Positions 55,715 through 64,000 of a stretch of 64,000 nt of DNA are shown here, one piece after another. Below the pieces are notes generated by a model. That model did not search any database. It was not told the origin of the DNA and worked only from the letters and a program-made list of their open reading frames with translations. Source of the DNA: Chrysaora quinquecirrha (lineage: Eukaryota > Cnidaria > Scyphozoa > Semaeostomeae > Pelagiidae); contig JACTAT010000142.1 in assembly GCA_014526335.1 (NCBI GenBank), forward strand, positions 1 to 64,000. The letters run 5' to 3'. Every line of letters starts with the position of its first letter. Position 1 is the stretch's first letter. The position numbers and the translations under genes are program-made.

Positions 55715-56360
55715 AACTGAAAAACTTTTTTCGTCGGGCACTCCTCAGAATGTAAACGTCAGAAACAGACCGAAACAGTTTGCTAAGGCGTAGGATGAAT
55801 GGTCCACAAACTGGCTAAGTGTCAAAAACCTTATTCAACATGACCGATCCGTCATGACGTACAAATTTTTGAATAAGCTGAGCCCTGAGAGCTTGTGGGA
55901 TCAATTTCTGACATAAGAAATGCACAGTCATTCGGGTGTTTCAAAAATCGACTCAAAACGCACATGATGAGCTGAAGTACAAATTTAAAACACGACCCCT
56001 GGAAGAACAGCAAGTTTCTAAAATGTTTTTGAGTATTTATTATTTTTGATATCAATATGTAATGAGATTTACTAGAATTCTTATTTCTTCGCTGAAGGGT
56101 TTTTATCGTGTAAAAATAATAATAATGATGATGATGATGATGATGTAATTCATACCCATATGCGGATCGAAATGCACCAGTCAGAAAGGTGAAGCTATGG
56201 ATTGGTACAATACAATTCAAAACACAATCCCAATCTAGCCTCACTTTTCTGGTTGATGCATTTCGATCCGCATATGGGTATAGAATCTGCTCTTGTCATT
56301 GTTTCGGTCTGTTTCTGACGTTTATACTCTGAGGAGTGTTGACGAAAAAAGCTTCTCCAA
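55715..56360 (+). mobile_element. LINE 3'-end remnant with flanking dispersed repeat
   Basis: About 55795-55990 encodes, in shifting frames, HDRSVMTYKFLNKLSPESLW, then RNAQSFGCFKNRLKTHM. This is the tail that follows the reverse transcriptase in many animal non-LTR elements (SFKNRLKTHL type). Stops and frame changes show it is dead. On both sides lie inverted copies of a repeat of about 60 bp (GTCAGAAACAGACCGAAAC, about 55760; GTTTCGGTCTGTTTCTGACG, about 56300). A GAT microsatellite is at about 56122-56145, and a palindrome joins 56155-56195 to 56240-56282 (CCCATATGCGGATCGAAATGC). Confidence 0.55.
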
Positions 56361-56567
56361 GATGTTTCTGCTTTTGCTCGTAATTTTGAAATGCACTATT
56401 CTTATATTCATTGAGATATAAAGCCACATTCACACTATTCCGTTTATTGGGATTCTCCTTTTCATTGGGTAAAAGCACTACAAAGCAACCTAACTCAATG
56501 ATTTTTGTAAGAAATAAGCTAAAGAGAATTTTGTCCAAGTACAGCGTGATGTAAACATGGCCTAGGC

Positions 56568-58790
56568 CTAAACCATTACAGGAACATCGGGGGATTCATC
56601 ATAGTAATATTTTAAAATAACATCCTTCTGCCGAGATCTATCTATGTCATGTTTTCTTGATGGGTACGGTGAAATACTTCTTATTTCATTCTGCTGCATG
56701 TAAGCACTATTGTCATCTATATACCATTGATGCAATAAACCGGTATTTGTTCTTTCATTATCGTATATCTCTGCCTCAGTTGTTTCAGCATCAGTTAGCT
56801 GCAGCGTAGGCATTCTTTGTAAAGGCCTGCGAAGGCTACTGCCTCGTATTCGATTAATTGATCTCGTATCGGTTACTTCTTGCTCAAAGTCCACAGGTGA
56901 ATTTTCCATTTCTGTAGTTATTCCAGATGTCTTTGAGGATGCATCAAATGTTGAGCGAGAATGAATTCTCAGAGGCAAACTGGAGCTGTTCTCTAGGCTA
57001 AGCCTTCCTCCTCGAAGCGTGAGGATCTCGTCGTTTTTCGTTTTGCTTATCTTAAATTTAGATCTCGCTTCCTCAGTTCTGTTTTCTGAAGCCTCTCCCC
57101 TACCATCATTTTCGCAACTATTATCGTCGTTTGTTGACTCGTCTAACGAAAATGATGCCGACGAAACACATTGCTCAGTATCGAACGAGTTAACAGCCGA
57201 GCTCAACTGCGACATTGTCGGACAATCGCTGGATAATACCGAACATTCAAATGAGCTATTTCTCGTGTCCATCGAGCTTCTACGAGTTTGAGTACTGTCA
57301 CTGTCGATGTCAAGCCGAGAAACACGAATCAGCGTCGGCGCTGAGAAATTATTCATATTAATCAGCGAAGATACTTTCTGCATTGCTGTGTCGAGTAATT
57401 TATTGCCGTCTGATTTCACACTAAACGAATCGTCATCTCGCCTGATTACAGGCCTAGAACGTTCTGCCGAATCGGTACTACTTTTAAAGAAATTCATTAG
57501 AGTGCTAGCAGACTGGCTTATTGAATGAACTATATTTACTATCTGAACGCCTTCTTGCTCTGCACATTGGTCCGTGGGTAACCCATGCCATGCTGGGCCT
57601 CGCAAGCTACCCTCACTGTTACACTGAGATTCGGCATCTCGTTTTCGAGGCCGCGGTGGCGGTAAACTTGGAATATACACTGGTTGGCGGTTGCTTAAAT
57701 CTGGACTCCATCGATATTGCGTTTTACGACTACGATCTTCGTCAGATTTCGACTGTTCGCTTGCTGTTTCGACATCCAACCCGATAGGCGTCGCATTTCC
57801 ATTCGTAAAGACGTGTCGCACGCTGCAAGCTCGTCGAAACTCTCGTTTTCGAATCCCTCTTCTAATTAGATAAGCTATGAATATAGGGCTGCTTAGGCCC
57901 ATTCCTATAATGATAAGAAGTATGGGACCAACAACAAGATCAGTGTTGCTTGTTTCTTCTCTGATAAACACAGTTGGCCGTGGACAGTATTCACTCATGA
58001 CTACAGCAACGGAACTCAAAATGAAAAATGGCTTTAGTTTGCTTGAAAGTTCAGGATTTGGCTGCTTACCCATTGACAAGATCTTAGGCAAATCATCAGT
58101 TAGGACATTACTACAACTGTTTCTATTATAAGTTGATAACACCCATGTTATGCTTTGTGCTGTGGAGTCTGTTCTAGTGATCCATATATCTTGCATTCTT
58201 GCAGTAATACCGTGTTTTCGTAAATGCGCCGACACGACCATCGCGAAACGCATTCGACTATATGGATTCGAAACGAAGCTTCGAAATCCGTTCGACAGCT
58301 TCATCTCAATATGATGCATGGCCATATTTCTATCTTGAATGATCTTGATTTTGATTCTCCGTTTTCGTATCTCACCCTTGGTATTCTGAGCACACAACAG
58401 GTACGTGAAATCACCATGATTGCCAGGCAAAGGAAAACCAACTATATTCTGATCCTGATTATCTACAGCTATCCAAGAATTAGCGAATAATTCTTTATCA
58501 TCTCTTGTTTTTAGAAACACTCTCAAACCAGTAGTAGATCTCCAATCTGAATCTAAAAAACTCCTCATCGAATATCGCCATGTGAAGCCTGATCCACTTG
58601 TAGCTGTAATCGTCCCTGTAAATGCGTCATCGTCTGCCAAGGCATAACCGTTCCTTGCTTGATTATCTCTGGTCGATCTCATATGACCCCGTTGCTGATT
58701 AATATGATCAAAATTACCAATACTGTTCCTGCATTTCATTAAAACCAACACCACTAAATTAAGCAACATATCCGTTAACAAGCTATCCAA
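56568..58790 (-). CDS. Dystroglycan-like receptor (740 aa, single exon)
   Basis: Signal-anchor-like N-terminus (MLLNLVVLVLM). CADG domain at about 65-150 (FTWRYSMRSFLDSD, SWIAVDNQDQNIVGFPLPGN, YLLCAQNTKGEIRKRRIKI). SEA/S72-like domain at about 155-270 (MQDIWITRTDSTAQSITWVL and a Cys pair). TM at about 285-308 (LVVGPILLIIIGMGLSSPIF), then RRGIRKREFRR and a Ser-rich tail of about 430 residues ending DVPVMV, a possible class II PDZ ligand. It aligns block by block with 40180-44985 (SWI..., GFPL.GN, D.WITR), so the two genes are paralogues with unrelated-looking tails. No PPxY end. No frame errors. Whether these are true dystroglycans or another CADG/SEA receptor family needs a tree. Confidence 0.72.
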   Translation of the reverse strand: MDSLLTDMLLNLVVLVLMKCRNSIGNFDHINQQRGHMRSTRDNQARNGYALADDDAFTGTITATSGSGFTWRYSMRSFLDSDWRSTTGLRVFLKTRDDKELFANSWIAVDNQDQNIVGFPLPGNHGDFTYLLCAQNTKGEIRKRRIKIKIIQDRNMAMHHIEMKLSNGFRSFVSNPYSRMRFAMVVSAHLRKHGITARMQDIWITRTDSTAQSITWVLSTYNRNSCSNVLTDDLPKILSMGKQPNPELSSKLKPFFILSSVAVVMSEYCPRPTVFIREETSNTDLVVGPILLIIIGMGLSSPIFIAYLIRRGIRKREFRRACSVRHVFTNGNATPIGLDVETASEQSKSDEDRSRKTQYRWSPDLSNRQPVYIPSLPPPRPRKRDAESQCNSEGSLRGPAWHGLPTDQCAEQEGVQIVNIVHSISQSASTLMNFFKSSTDSAERSRPVIRRDDDSFSVKSDGNKLLDTAMQKVSSLINMNNFSAPTLIRVSRLDIDSDSTQTRRSSMDTRNSSFECSVLSSDCPTMSQLSSAVNSFDTEQCVSSASFSLDESTNDDNSCENDGRGEASENRTEEARSKFKISKTKNDEILTLRGGRLSLENSSSLPLRIHSRSTFDASSKTSGITTEMENSPVDFEQEVTDTRSINRIRGSSLRRPLQRMPTLQLTDAETTEAEIYDNERTNTGLLHQWYIDDNSAYMQQNEIRSISPYPSRKHDIDRSRQKDVILKYYYDESPDVPVMV

Positions 58791-59090
58791 TTAGTCGTTT
58801 AACCCCACTTTTGATGACTTTCCCTTGTATCTTTCTCTTACCGCGTTGCTAAATCACAGAGGCTGTCGCTGTGATCAAGAATGACTTTTGACAACGATTT
58901 GAAATTTATTTCAATAATTAATGGCTCGGCAATCCTTCTTGTTTATTATACATTGTTTGTGGGTACACCAAACGGTGTCTTGTCTTCTTGTTTTCTTGCA
59001 TGCTCGATCTAGAGATTAGATTTTTGAAACCATTCTATGAATATTGATGTTAAGTTGCTCAAGAGATTCATTGCTTTATTGTACGCTGTC
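58791..59090. other. Upstream region of the 740-aa dystroglycan-like gene
   Basis: Presumptive promoter/5' UTR on the minus strand. No nameable motif. Confidence 0.3.
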
Positions 59091-59092
59091 AG

Positions 59093-59445
59093 ACCTCAAA
59101 TGCATGATTAGATGTGGCATGGGTCGTTAGAAATCGTCGGACATAAATGTAGTATAAATGTAATTTAATCGATGTTAATGTGGCCGTGAGGGTTCTGGTC
59201 CACCTATCTGGGTTGTCCTCATATGTCGTCTCTTTGCCATGATGAGGCTTTCCTGTGGCTGTCGACCTCAAATGCATGATTAGACGTGGCAAGGGTCGTT
59301 AGAAATGATAGGAGATAAATGTGACATAAATGAAATTTTATCGATGTTAATATGGGAGTGAGCGGAGCCAGGCGGAGCAACCAGATTCTGGGTCTGAAGT
59401 TCGAGTGAGACTGCAATTAACCCAGTTGCCAGGATACATTCCTTG
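59093..59445. repeat. Tandem duplication, 176-bp unit
   Basis: CCTCAAATGCATGATTAGAT at about 59093 recurs at about 59269. Both copies continue GGGTCGTTAGAAAT, ATAAATG and TTTATCGATGTTAAT. About 80% identical. Non-coding. Confidence 0.65.
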
Positions 59446-60196
59446 AACGGGTCTGGGTATGAGTTAAGCAAGAATTTTGGCGCGAAAGTTGAATCGCTTC
59501 GAAAAGACTGGAAAAAGTCTTGGATTTTTAGATTTCCAGAATTCCTGTTTTTTGAAAATCATGGATTCTGTTTTGGAAATTCGGAAGATGTTGGAGCTTC
59601 AGAAGAACACGCCCTTAAACATAATTTGGACACACAGGACACACGAAGAAGCAGAGGACTGAACAGGCTGAAAAGCATATAGTACAAGAAAACAGACAGG
59701 GGTCGTCAAAGAGCGCACGTGTAGTAGATATAGACAACATCAGGAGCTGGCTTGGACGAAGTGGCTAAGATGCTAGGAGCTTGGCAGCGAAGCGGAGGAA
59801 AAAAAGAGAAAAAAAGATGTATTTGAGCTTCGAAAACGCTCTCGTTCTTGGATTTGATTGCTCCAAAGAGAGCTGTTTGTGGTAACAAAATCACAACGCA
59901 CTGAGACATCAATTTTTTACTGATTTTTGAATGTAGCCGCAGCAGTTTTCGTCCGTTTGTTAGACCACTGTTTTGTGACTGGATAATGTGGTTTAATTTG
60001 TAAGACTGGAATGGATTAGTAATGAAAGAAGTGCAACAGGGGCGTGGTGGGAATTTGGACGGGCCGGGAAAATCCAGATTTTAGGGGCCCACTAGGCCTA
60101 TAAATTTTTTTTAAGTAACACAATCAATGTTAACAAGTTTATAAGAAAAAATAATAATCCTTGACGTTCAAATGAATAAACCATGCAAAACAACTA
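59446..60196. other. Gene-free stretch
   Basis: Some short frames but none with protein-like character. The right part adjoins the hAT fragment and may be its 3' flank. Confidence 0.35.
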
Positions 60197-61003
60197 TCAT
60201 GATGTTGCAGCTAATTTGTCTATAATTTCATCAGATGTTAAAAGGTTCATATATTCATGTCTCACACTCATTAGCATCGAGCTTTCGAGGTTTTCCTGTG
60301 TCATTCTTGCTCGCAATCTGGTTTTCAACTTTGAAAATACTCTCTCGCACTGCACTTGTGTCACTTCAAGAGTCGGCAAATATCGATACGCAACATATAG
60401 ATCATTATACGATGTGCTGTTCAAGTTGTACTTGTAGAGCACTTGAAATGCACAAGGGATGCATTTTCGGCATGTTACTCCTTTTTGTCTGCATAGGCCT
60501 TGTAATATCATTACAGTGTTTTCACTTTGAACTTCTTCTTCGTCCTCGTCTGCGAACGGCTCTTCGCTCATTATTGTTCCGTCATACTCTTCTGGAAGAG
60601 TCTTTGCAAGATTTTCAAATGAATAGGCAAATGACTCCAGTTGATTTCTCAATGCACTGCGGTCAACTTTTCCTTTTAACGAATCACTAATTTTGTCTAA
60701 TGATCCATCTGGGAGACCATGCTTCCTCATATCAGCAAACCTTTTCGGCTCAAAGCATGCAAAGTCGTTGTATAATGCCTCATGCTTGATAAAGCGTTCA
60801 TTCATGCTCTCCACCACATTATCCATTACAACATTGTATGTCTTAATTTCATATTCTTTATCTGCATCAAGAAATGTTGTTTGATCAGCTGACTCTCCGG
60901 GCATGACAGTTGCCCTCCTCTTTCTTTTCTTTGGCAGTTCAGACCTCAAAACTATGAAGTCATTAAGACCTAATGATGAAGAAATTGAAGGCCCCATGTA
61001 CAC
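60197..61003 (-). mobile_element. hAT-family transposase, C-terminal fragment
   Basis: Open frame of 268 residues. The C-terminal part AYRYLPTLEVTQVQCERVFS followed by KLKTRLRARMTQENLESSML is the hATC dimerisation domain, in which CERVFSKLK..LR..M....L is the signature. The same tail occurs in ZMYM/TTF-zinc-finger hAT proteins. The N-terminal zinc finger and the catalytic RNase-H core are absent, so the copy is truncated or exonised. No inverted ends seen. It runs head-to-head with the BOK-like gene, 348 bp apart. Confidence 0.7.
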
Positions 61004-61351
61004 TACAGCTTGAAAAAGTAATTAGAAAGCTTGAGGAGTAGAGACGGTAACTACGCCAGGGCTGGAATCCCACTTCAATGCTAAAGGAGATCAGTAAATA
61101 ATGTATCAAAATGCCTGTCCAGAAGTCAGAGAGCTCTTTCTGAAAAACTTTTTGGGTGCCCTGTCTTTGTGTTGTTGTGTTGTTGCGGTTTGATTACGAG
61201 GCTCATTGGACAGAAATTTGAAGCTTTTGAAAAAACAGAGGAGGGATTACTTTTGTGTCAAGATGTATTACTTTGTGCTTTTGTTGTAATTAACTTGAAA
61301 CAGTCATTTTGCATGCCTCAGTAGACATTTTAAAACACTTGGGATTTATTT
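61004..61351. promoter_or_regulatory. Intergenic region upstream of the BOK-like gene
   Basis: Between the divergent hAT fragment and the BOK-like ATG. Must contain the BOK-like 5' UTR or the end of a 5' intron. No core promoter motif is convincing. Confidence 0.3.
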
Positions 61352-62866
61352 ATGGCTTTTTTATCTGACAAATTACCAAGCAAGACTTGGTTGGAAGCGA
61401 TCGAGCGTCGACTTGAAATGGCTGTCAACTCCTCTTCAAGTAAAGACTCCAAGGAGATTTTAAAGGAAGAAGTTGTAAATATGGCTAGAAAGCTCTGCGA
61501 AGATTATGTCGAGGATAGACTGATACGTTCTGGCTTGCAGTTAAAAGAAAGAAAGCTAGGAGCAGAGATTGAAGCTGGAGATTCGAATAGGCCTAACCGG
61601 ACTTCCGTTGTGATACAGCGGAGCAGGTCTTACTCAGGGTCCAATATAGGAGGGGGTGCGAAACAAATTCCCAATATCTCTAAGATAACACGATCAGCAT
61701 CTACCCTGCCAACCTCATTGGAAAGAAAAGACGGAGAAACAACAATGAGATTGTCTTCTATTGACAAGAAAAACCCAGAGCATATTTCTAGAGTTCTTGT
61801 AAACATTGGGGAAACCCTAGAAACAAGACACAGTGGAGTGTATGTAGATGTGTTACCACAATTGAATATCAATCTGCTATCTGAGTTGACTCTAAAAAGA
61901 GCATTTTATGGTGTGGCTAAACATTTATTTGCGGAAGGAATTACGTGGGCAAAAATTGTTTCTTTGTTTGCGTTCACTGGGGCTGTTTCAGTTGATTGTG
62001 TAATCAATGGAGCCAATATGTATGTTGGCAGGTTGAAAAATTGGACAGTTCAAGTTATATCAGAAGATTTATCAGAATGGATAATTCTACATGGGGGTTG
62101 GGTGCGTTTCTGTAATCTTAACTAATATAGACATTTTATCATAAGATATCGTTAGTCACAAGATATCCAGTTTTCGATGTGAAAATCTCATAAAACATTC
62201 AGAACTTAGTCTGGGTACAAAGTTTCACTGGCCTTACGCTTATGTTCTTTGTTCTATGAGCATTCAAAGTTCCTGATTTCATGAAGGCTTTGACTGCAAA
62301 AAATGAACTTGGTGAAGCATTTCAACCCATTTGGCCAAAGCCTGTATTGAATCCTAAACTTTGAACACTCATAAAGTTGGGGTAAAAGTTCCACCAACTT
62401 CATTTGTTTCTGTCAAAGCCTTTATGGAATTGGGACTTTCAATGCTCATAAAATTAAGAACAAAATTGCTTGGACACAGTAAGCAATAATGTTGCGATAA
62501 TCCAAACCTGCATTACCTAATACTTATGCTTGCTTTGTTGCTTGCTTATAGACCTACACTTATTACCTGAGTCATAGTTATCGCTATTGAAATGAATCAG
62601 TTGGATGCTCAAACTACCAGTTTTAGCGATCTTGGTTTGGTGTAGTCTCGGTTTGATGAGCAATAACTGGGACTCAGGTAATAAGTCTATGCATGACCCC
62701 AGCTCTTTTTAAATTCCTTTTTTTCTTTCAGGCAGGGATGATAGACCATTTCATACAAAAGCAAACGACTCAGGTGCCAGTTGTTTTGTTGATGTTTCTG
62801 TCAATACTCATCATACCTCTTGCTTACCTAATCAGCAGTATCTCAACAACAAGCCAAAAAAGGTAA
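61352..62866 (+). CDS. BOK-like BCL-2 family protein
   Basis: Exons 61352-62101 and 62732-62866 (phase 0; donor GTGCGT, acceptor TTTCTTTCAG), 294 residues. An alpha-1 helix resembling BOK (ARKLCEDYVEDRLIRSGL) is followed by about 80 residues of Ser-rich linker. Then a BH3-like LVNIGETLETRHSGVY; BH1 with FAEGITWAKIVSLFAF; VDCV as in BOK; BH2 WIILHGGW joined across the intron to AGMIDHF. The intron splits the GGW-AG codons, the classical BCL-2-family intron position. The C-terminal helix VPVVLLMFLSILIIPLAYLI is a tail anchor. The BH3 Asp is replaced (GETLE instead of GDE). BOK is a pro-apoptotic effector at ER/mitochondrial membranes. The GITW.K.VSL and VDCV words favour BOK over BAX/BAK, but a pro-survival relative is possible. 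A donor-like AGGTAACA at the stop might allow a further exon. Confidence 0.82.
62549..62691. mobile_element. MITE with TAGAC..CTTATTACCTGAGTC ends, in the BOK-like intron
   Basis: The left end TTATTACCTGAGTCATAG and the right end TGGGACTCAGGTAATAAG + TCTA are inverse over about 17 bp. Internal TTATCGCTATTGAAATGAAT and GATGCTCAAACT. Best-preserved member of the family. Confidence 0.7.
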
Positions 62867-63703
62867 CAAATATAAACAATACATTAATCAGTTGATTCAA
62901 GTGAAGACAGATATTAATTCAAAGTCATGCCAATTACTGAGTCAAAATGACATGTATATGCACGCAGATGAAGGTAAACAAATCTAAGTTGAATAATCTT
63001 ACTTAAAAATGTGAAATTATGGACCCTAACAAGTTTAAAAGAGTAAAATTATAGTAGGAAAAAAGATAAAAGATAATATCAGGTGTTTTGATTATAGTAA
63101 TTGCAAATAATTGGTATTTTAAAAAGAATATAATATAATAGTTTACAGAGAATATATTTATAATTGAAAATTAATGTAAGAAGAGAGGATCAATTCTTAA
63201 ATTTTCCACCATAATCAAGAAATTTCAGAAGTTTCCATCACAATGAACTTGAGCCTGCAACAGATTTGCAAAGTTTATTTTCTGAAATGAGAAACTATGT
63301 TGAAAGCAGTATTGCCTTGCCCATGATAAGAGCAAAATTGGAACAAGGATAATGTTCCGCGATTCTCTTGTTTTGGGTCCAAGGTTACATGGGTCCTGTT
63401 GTTCGAGGGTCCTGTTGTTCGAGGGTCCATTCCACCGACTTTTGACCCGGCTTTTGAACTCCTGTCTCTGGCAACACGCGAGATGACCACAGGGGTCGAA
63501 GGTAGCAAATAATTCTTCCGCGTGTGGGAAGTTGTGTTTCAACCCAACGGTGACAGAAATCTTCGTAGAAAGGAAGAATACTTCCTCTTACAGTTGGTTT
63601 CCTTTACTCGAAGTCTTTGACGAAGAACAGAACAAGGCCTGCAAATCAAGAACGAGTAATGTTTTGTGAAAAAAATCATCAAGATCGTTCAAAGTCAAAT
63701 AAA
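62867..63703. other. Region between the BOK-like and JmjC-like genes
   Basis: AT-rich to about 63200, probably BOK-like 3' flank. Then less AT-rich with a small direct duplication (GGGTCCTGTTGTTCGA twice near 63391-63425), perhaps the promoter region of the next gene. No exon seen. Confidence 0.35.
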
Positions 63704-64000
63704 ATGCCGAAAAGTTGGACAGTAGTCCACTATTTTTCGGCCATTTTGTTACTGCAAGTGTTTGGAACCAGGGTTGGAACCAGGGTTGGAACGGCGATAG
63801 ATGGAGAAAATGTTGTTTTTCCGAGAGGACACATGCAGCCTTTAGGAGGTCATAGAGATCCAGATCCCGTTGAAGAACGATCAGTAGATCAAATGCCAAC
63901 GCCACTGGAATTCTGGAATGAGTTTCTCGTGCATTCCAAAGCTGTTGTTTTCCGAGGTGCAGCTAAGAAGTTCCCTGGAGCGTCTTTGTGGACAGATAGC
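63704..64000 (+). CDS. Secretory-pathway JmjC/cupin-like domain protein, 5' end (runs off the window)
   Basis: ATG at 63704 opens 99 codons to the window edge. Signal peptide MPKSWTVVHYFSAILLLQVF, then a short linker with an imperfect duplicated GTRV from a 12-base repeat. Then MQPLGGHRDPDPVEE and TPLEFWNEFLVHSKAVVFRG followed by AAKKFPGASLWTD. The pattern F...F....K.VVFRG.A...P....W.TD is the usual N-terminal edge of JmjC/cupin_8 hydroxylase domains, in which the iron-binding HxD lies further on, outside the window. With a signal peptide it would act in the ER or be secreted, as proposed for JMJD8-type proteins. The start is supported by the signal peptide following directly. Confidence 0.7.
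   Translation, partial: MPKSWTVVHYFSAILLLQVFGTRVGTRVGTAIDGENVVFPRGHMQPLGGHRDPDPVEERSVDQMPTPLEFWNEFLVHSKAVVFRGAAKKFPGASLWTDS

Noticed and set aside
63225..63905. Minus-strand frames near the right edge
   Set aside because: They oppose a plus-strand frame with a signal peptide and a JmjC-like start, and have no recognisable features themselves.

Overview
This is animal nuclear DNA. It is AT-rich, with GT-AG introns of about 0.4-1.7 kb packed with short non-autonomous transposons. The recognisable proteins are metazoan: a cadherin-type receptor with laminin-G and EGF modules, two dystroglycan-like receptors, a CUB-domain protein, DSTYK kinase and a BOK-like BCL-2 protein. Penelope, hAT and LINE relics also fit an animal. 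An early-branching animal (sponge or cnidarian) is my best guess, but the sequence does not settle the phylum.

Layout. 1-2160: probably intron with mobile elements. 2161-6992 (+): 3' half of the cadherin-like receptor (LamG-EGF-LamG-EGF-TM-tail), with a 1.1-kb foldback in one intron. 8.0-10.9 kb: gene-free, with a broken coding fragment and a CpG-poor stretch. 11142-17333 (+): CUB exon followed by a very long Ser/Thr/Lys-rich exon and two short exons. 17.8-21.2 kb: a block of inverted-repeat elements and a Penelope endonuclease relic. 23104-30726 (+): complete DSTYK in five exons. 31-33 kb: MITEs and a 34-bp satellite. 35.1-36.3 kb (-): decayed GT8 glycosyltransferase. 40180-44985 (-) and 56568-58790 (-): two paralogous single-exon dystroglycan-like receptors. 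Between them lie a pair of tRNA-like/hammerhead-ribozyme SINE copies in inverted orientation (46.6-47.0 kb), a TGTAG pentamer satellite (47.9-49.2 kb), many MITEs and a few orphan exons. 60197-61003 (-): hAT transposase fragment. 61352-62866 (+): BOK-like gene. 63704-64000 (+): start of a secretory-pathway JmjC/cupin-like gene that runs off the window.

How the genes relate. Cadherin-like, CUB and the two dystroglycan-like genes all encode surface or secreted proteins, and the two dystroglycan-like genes are clearly a local duplication. DSTYK and BOK are ordinary housekeeping/signalling genes with no evident functional link to them. Three genes contain five apparent frameshifts, all in the direction expected from one missing base. 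I read these as sequencing or assembly deletions, not as biology.
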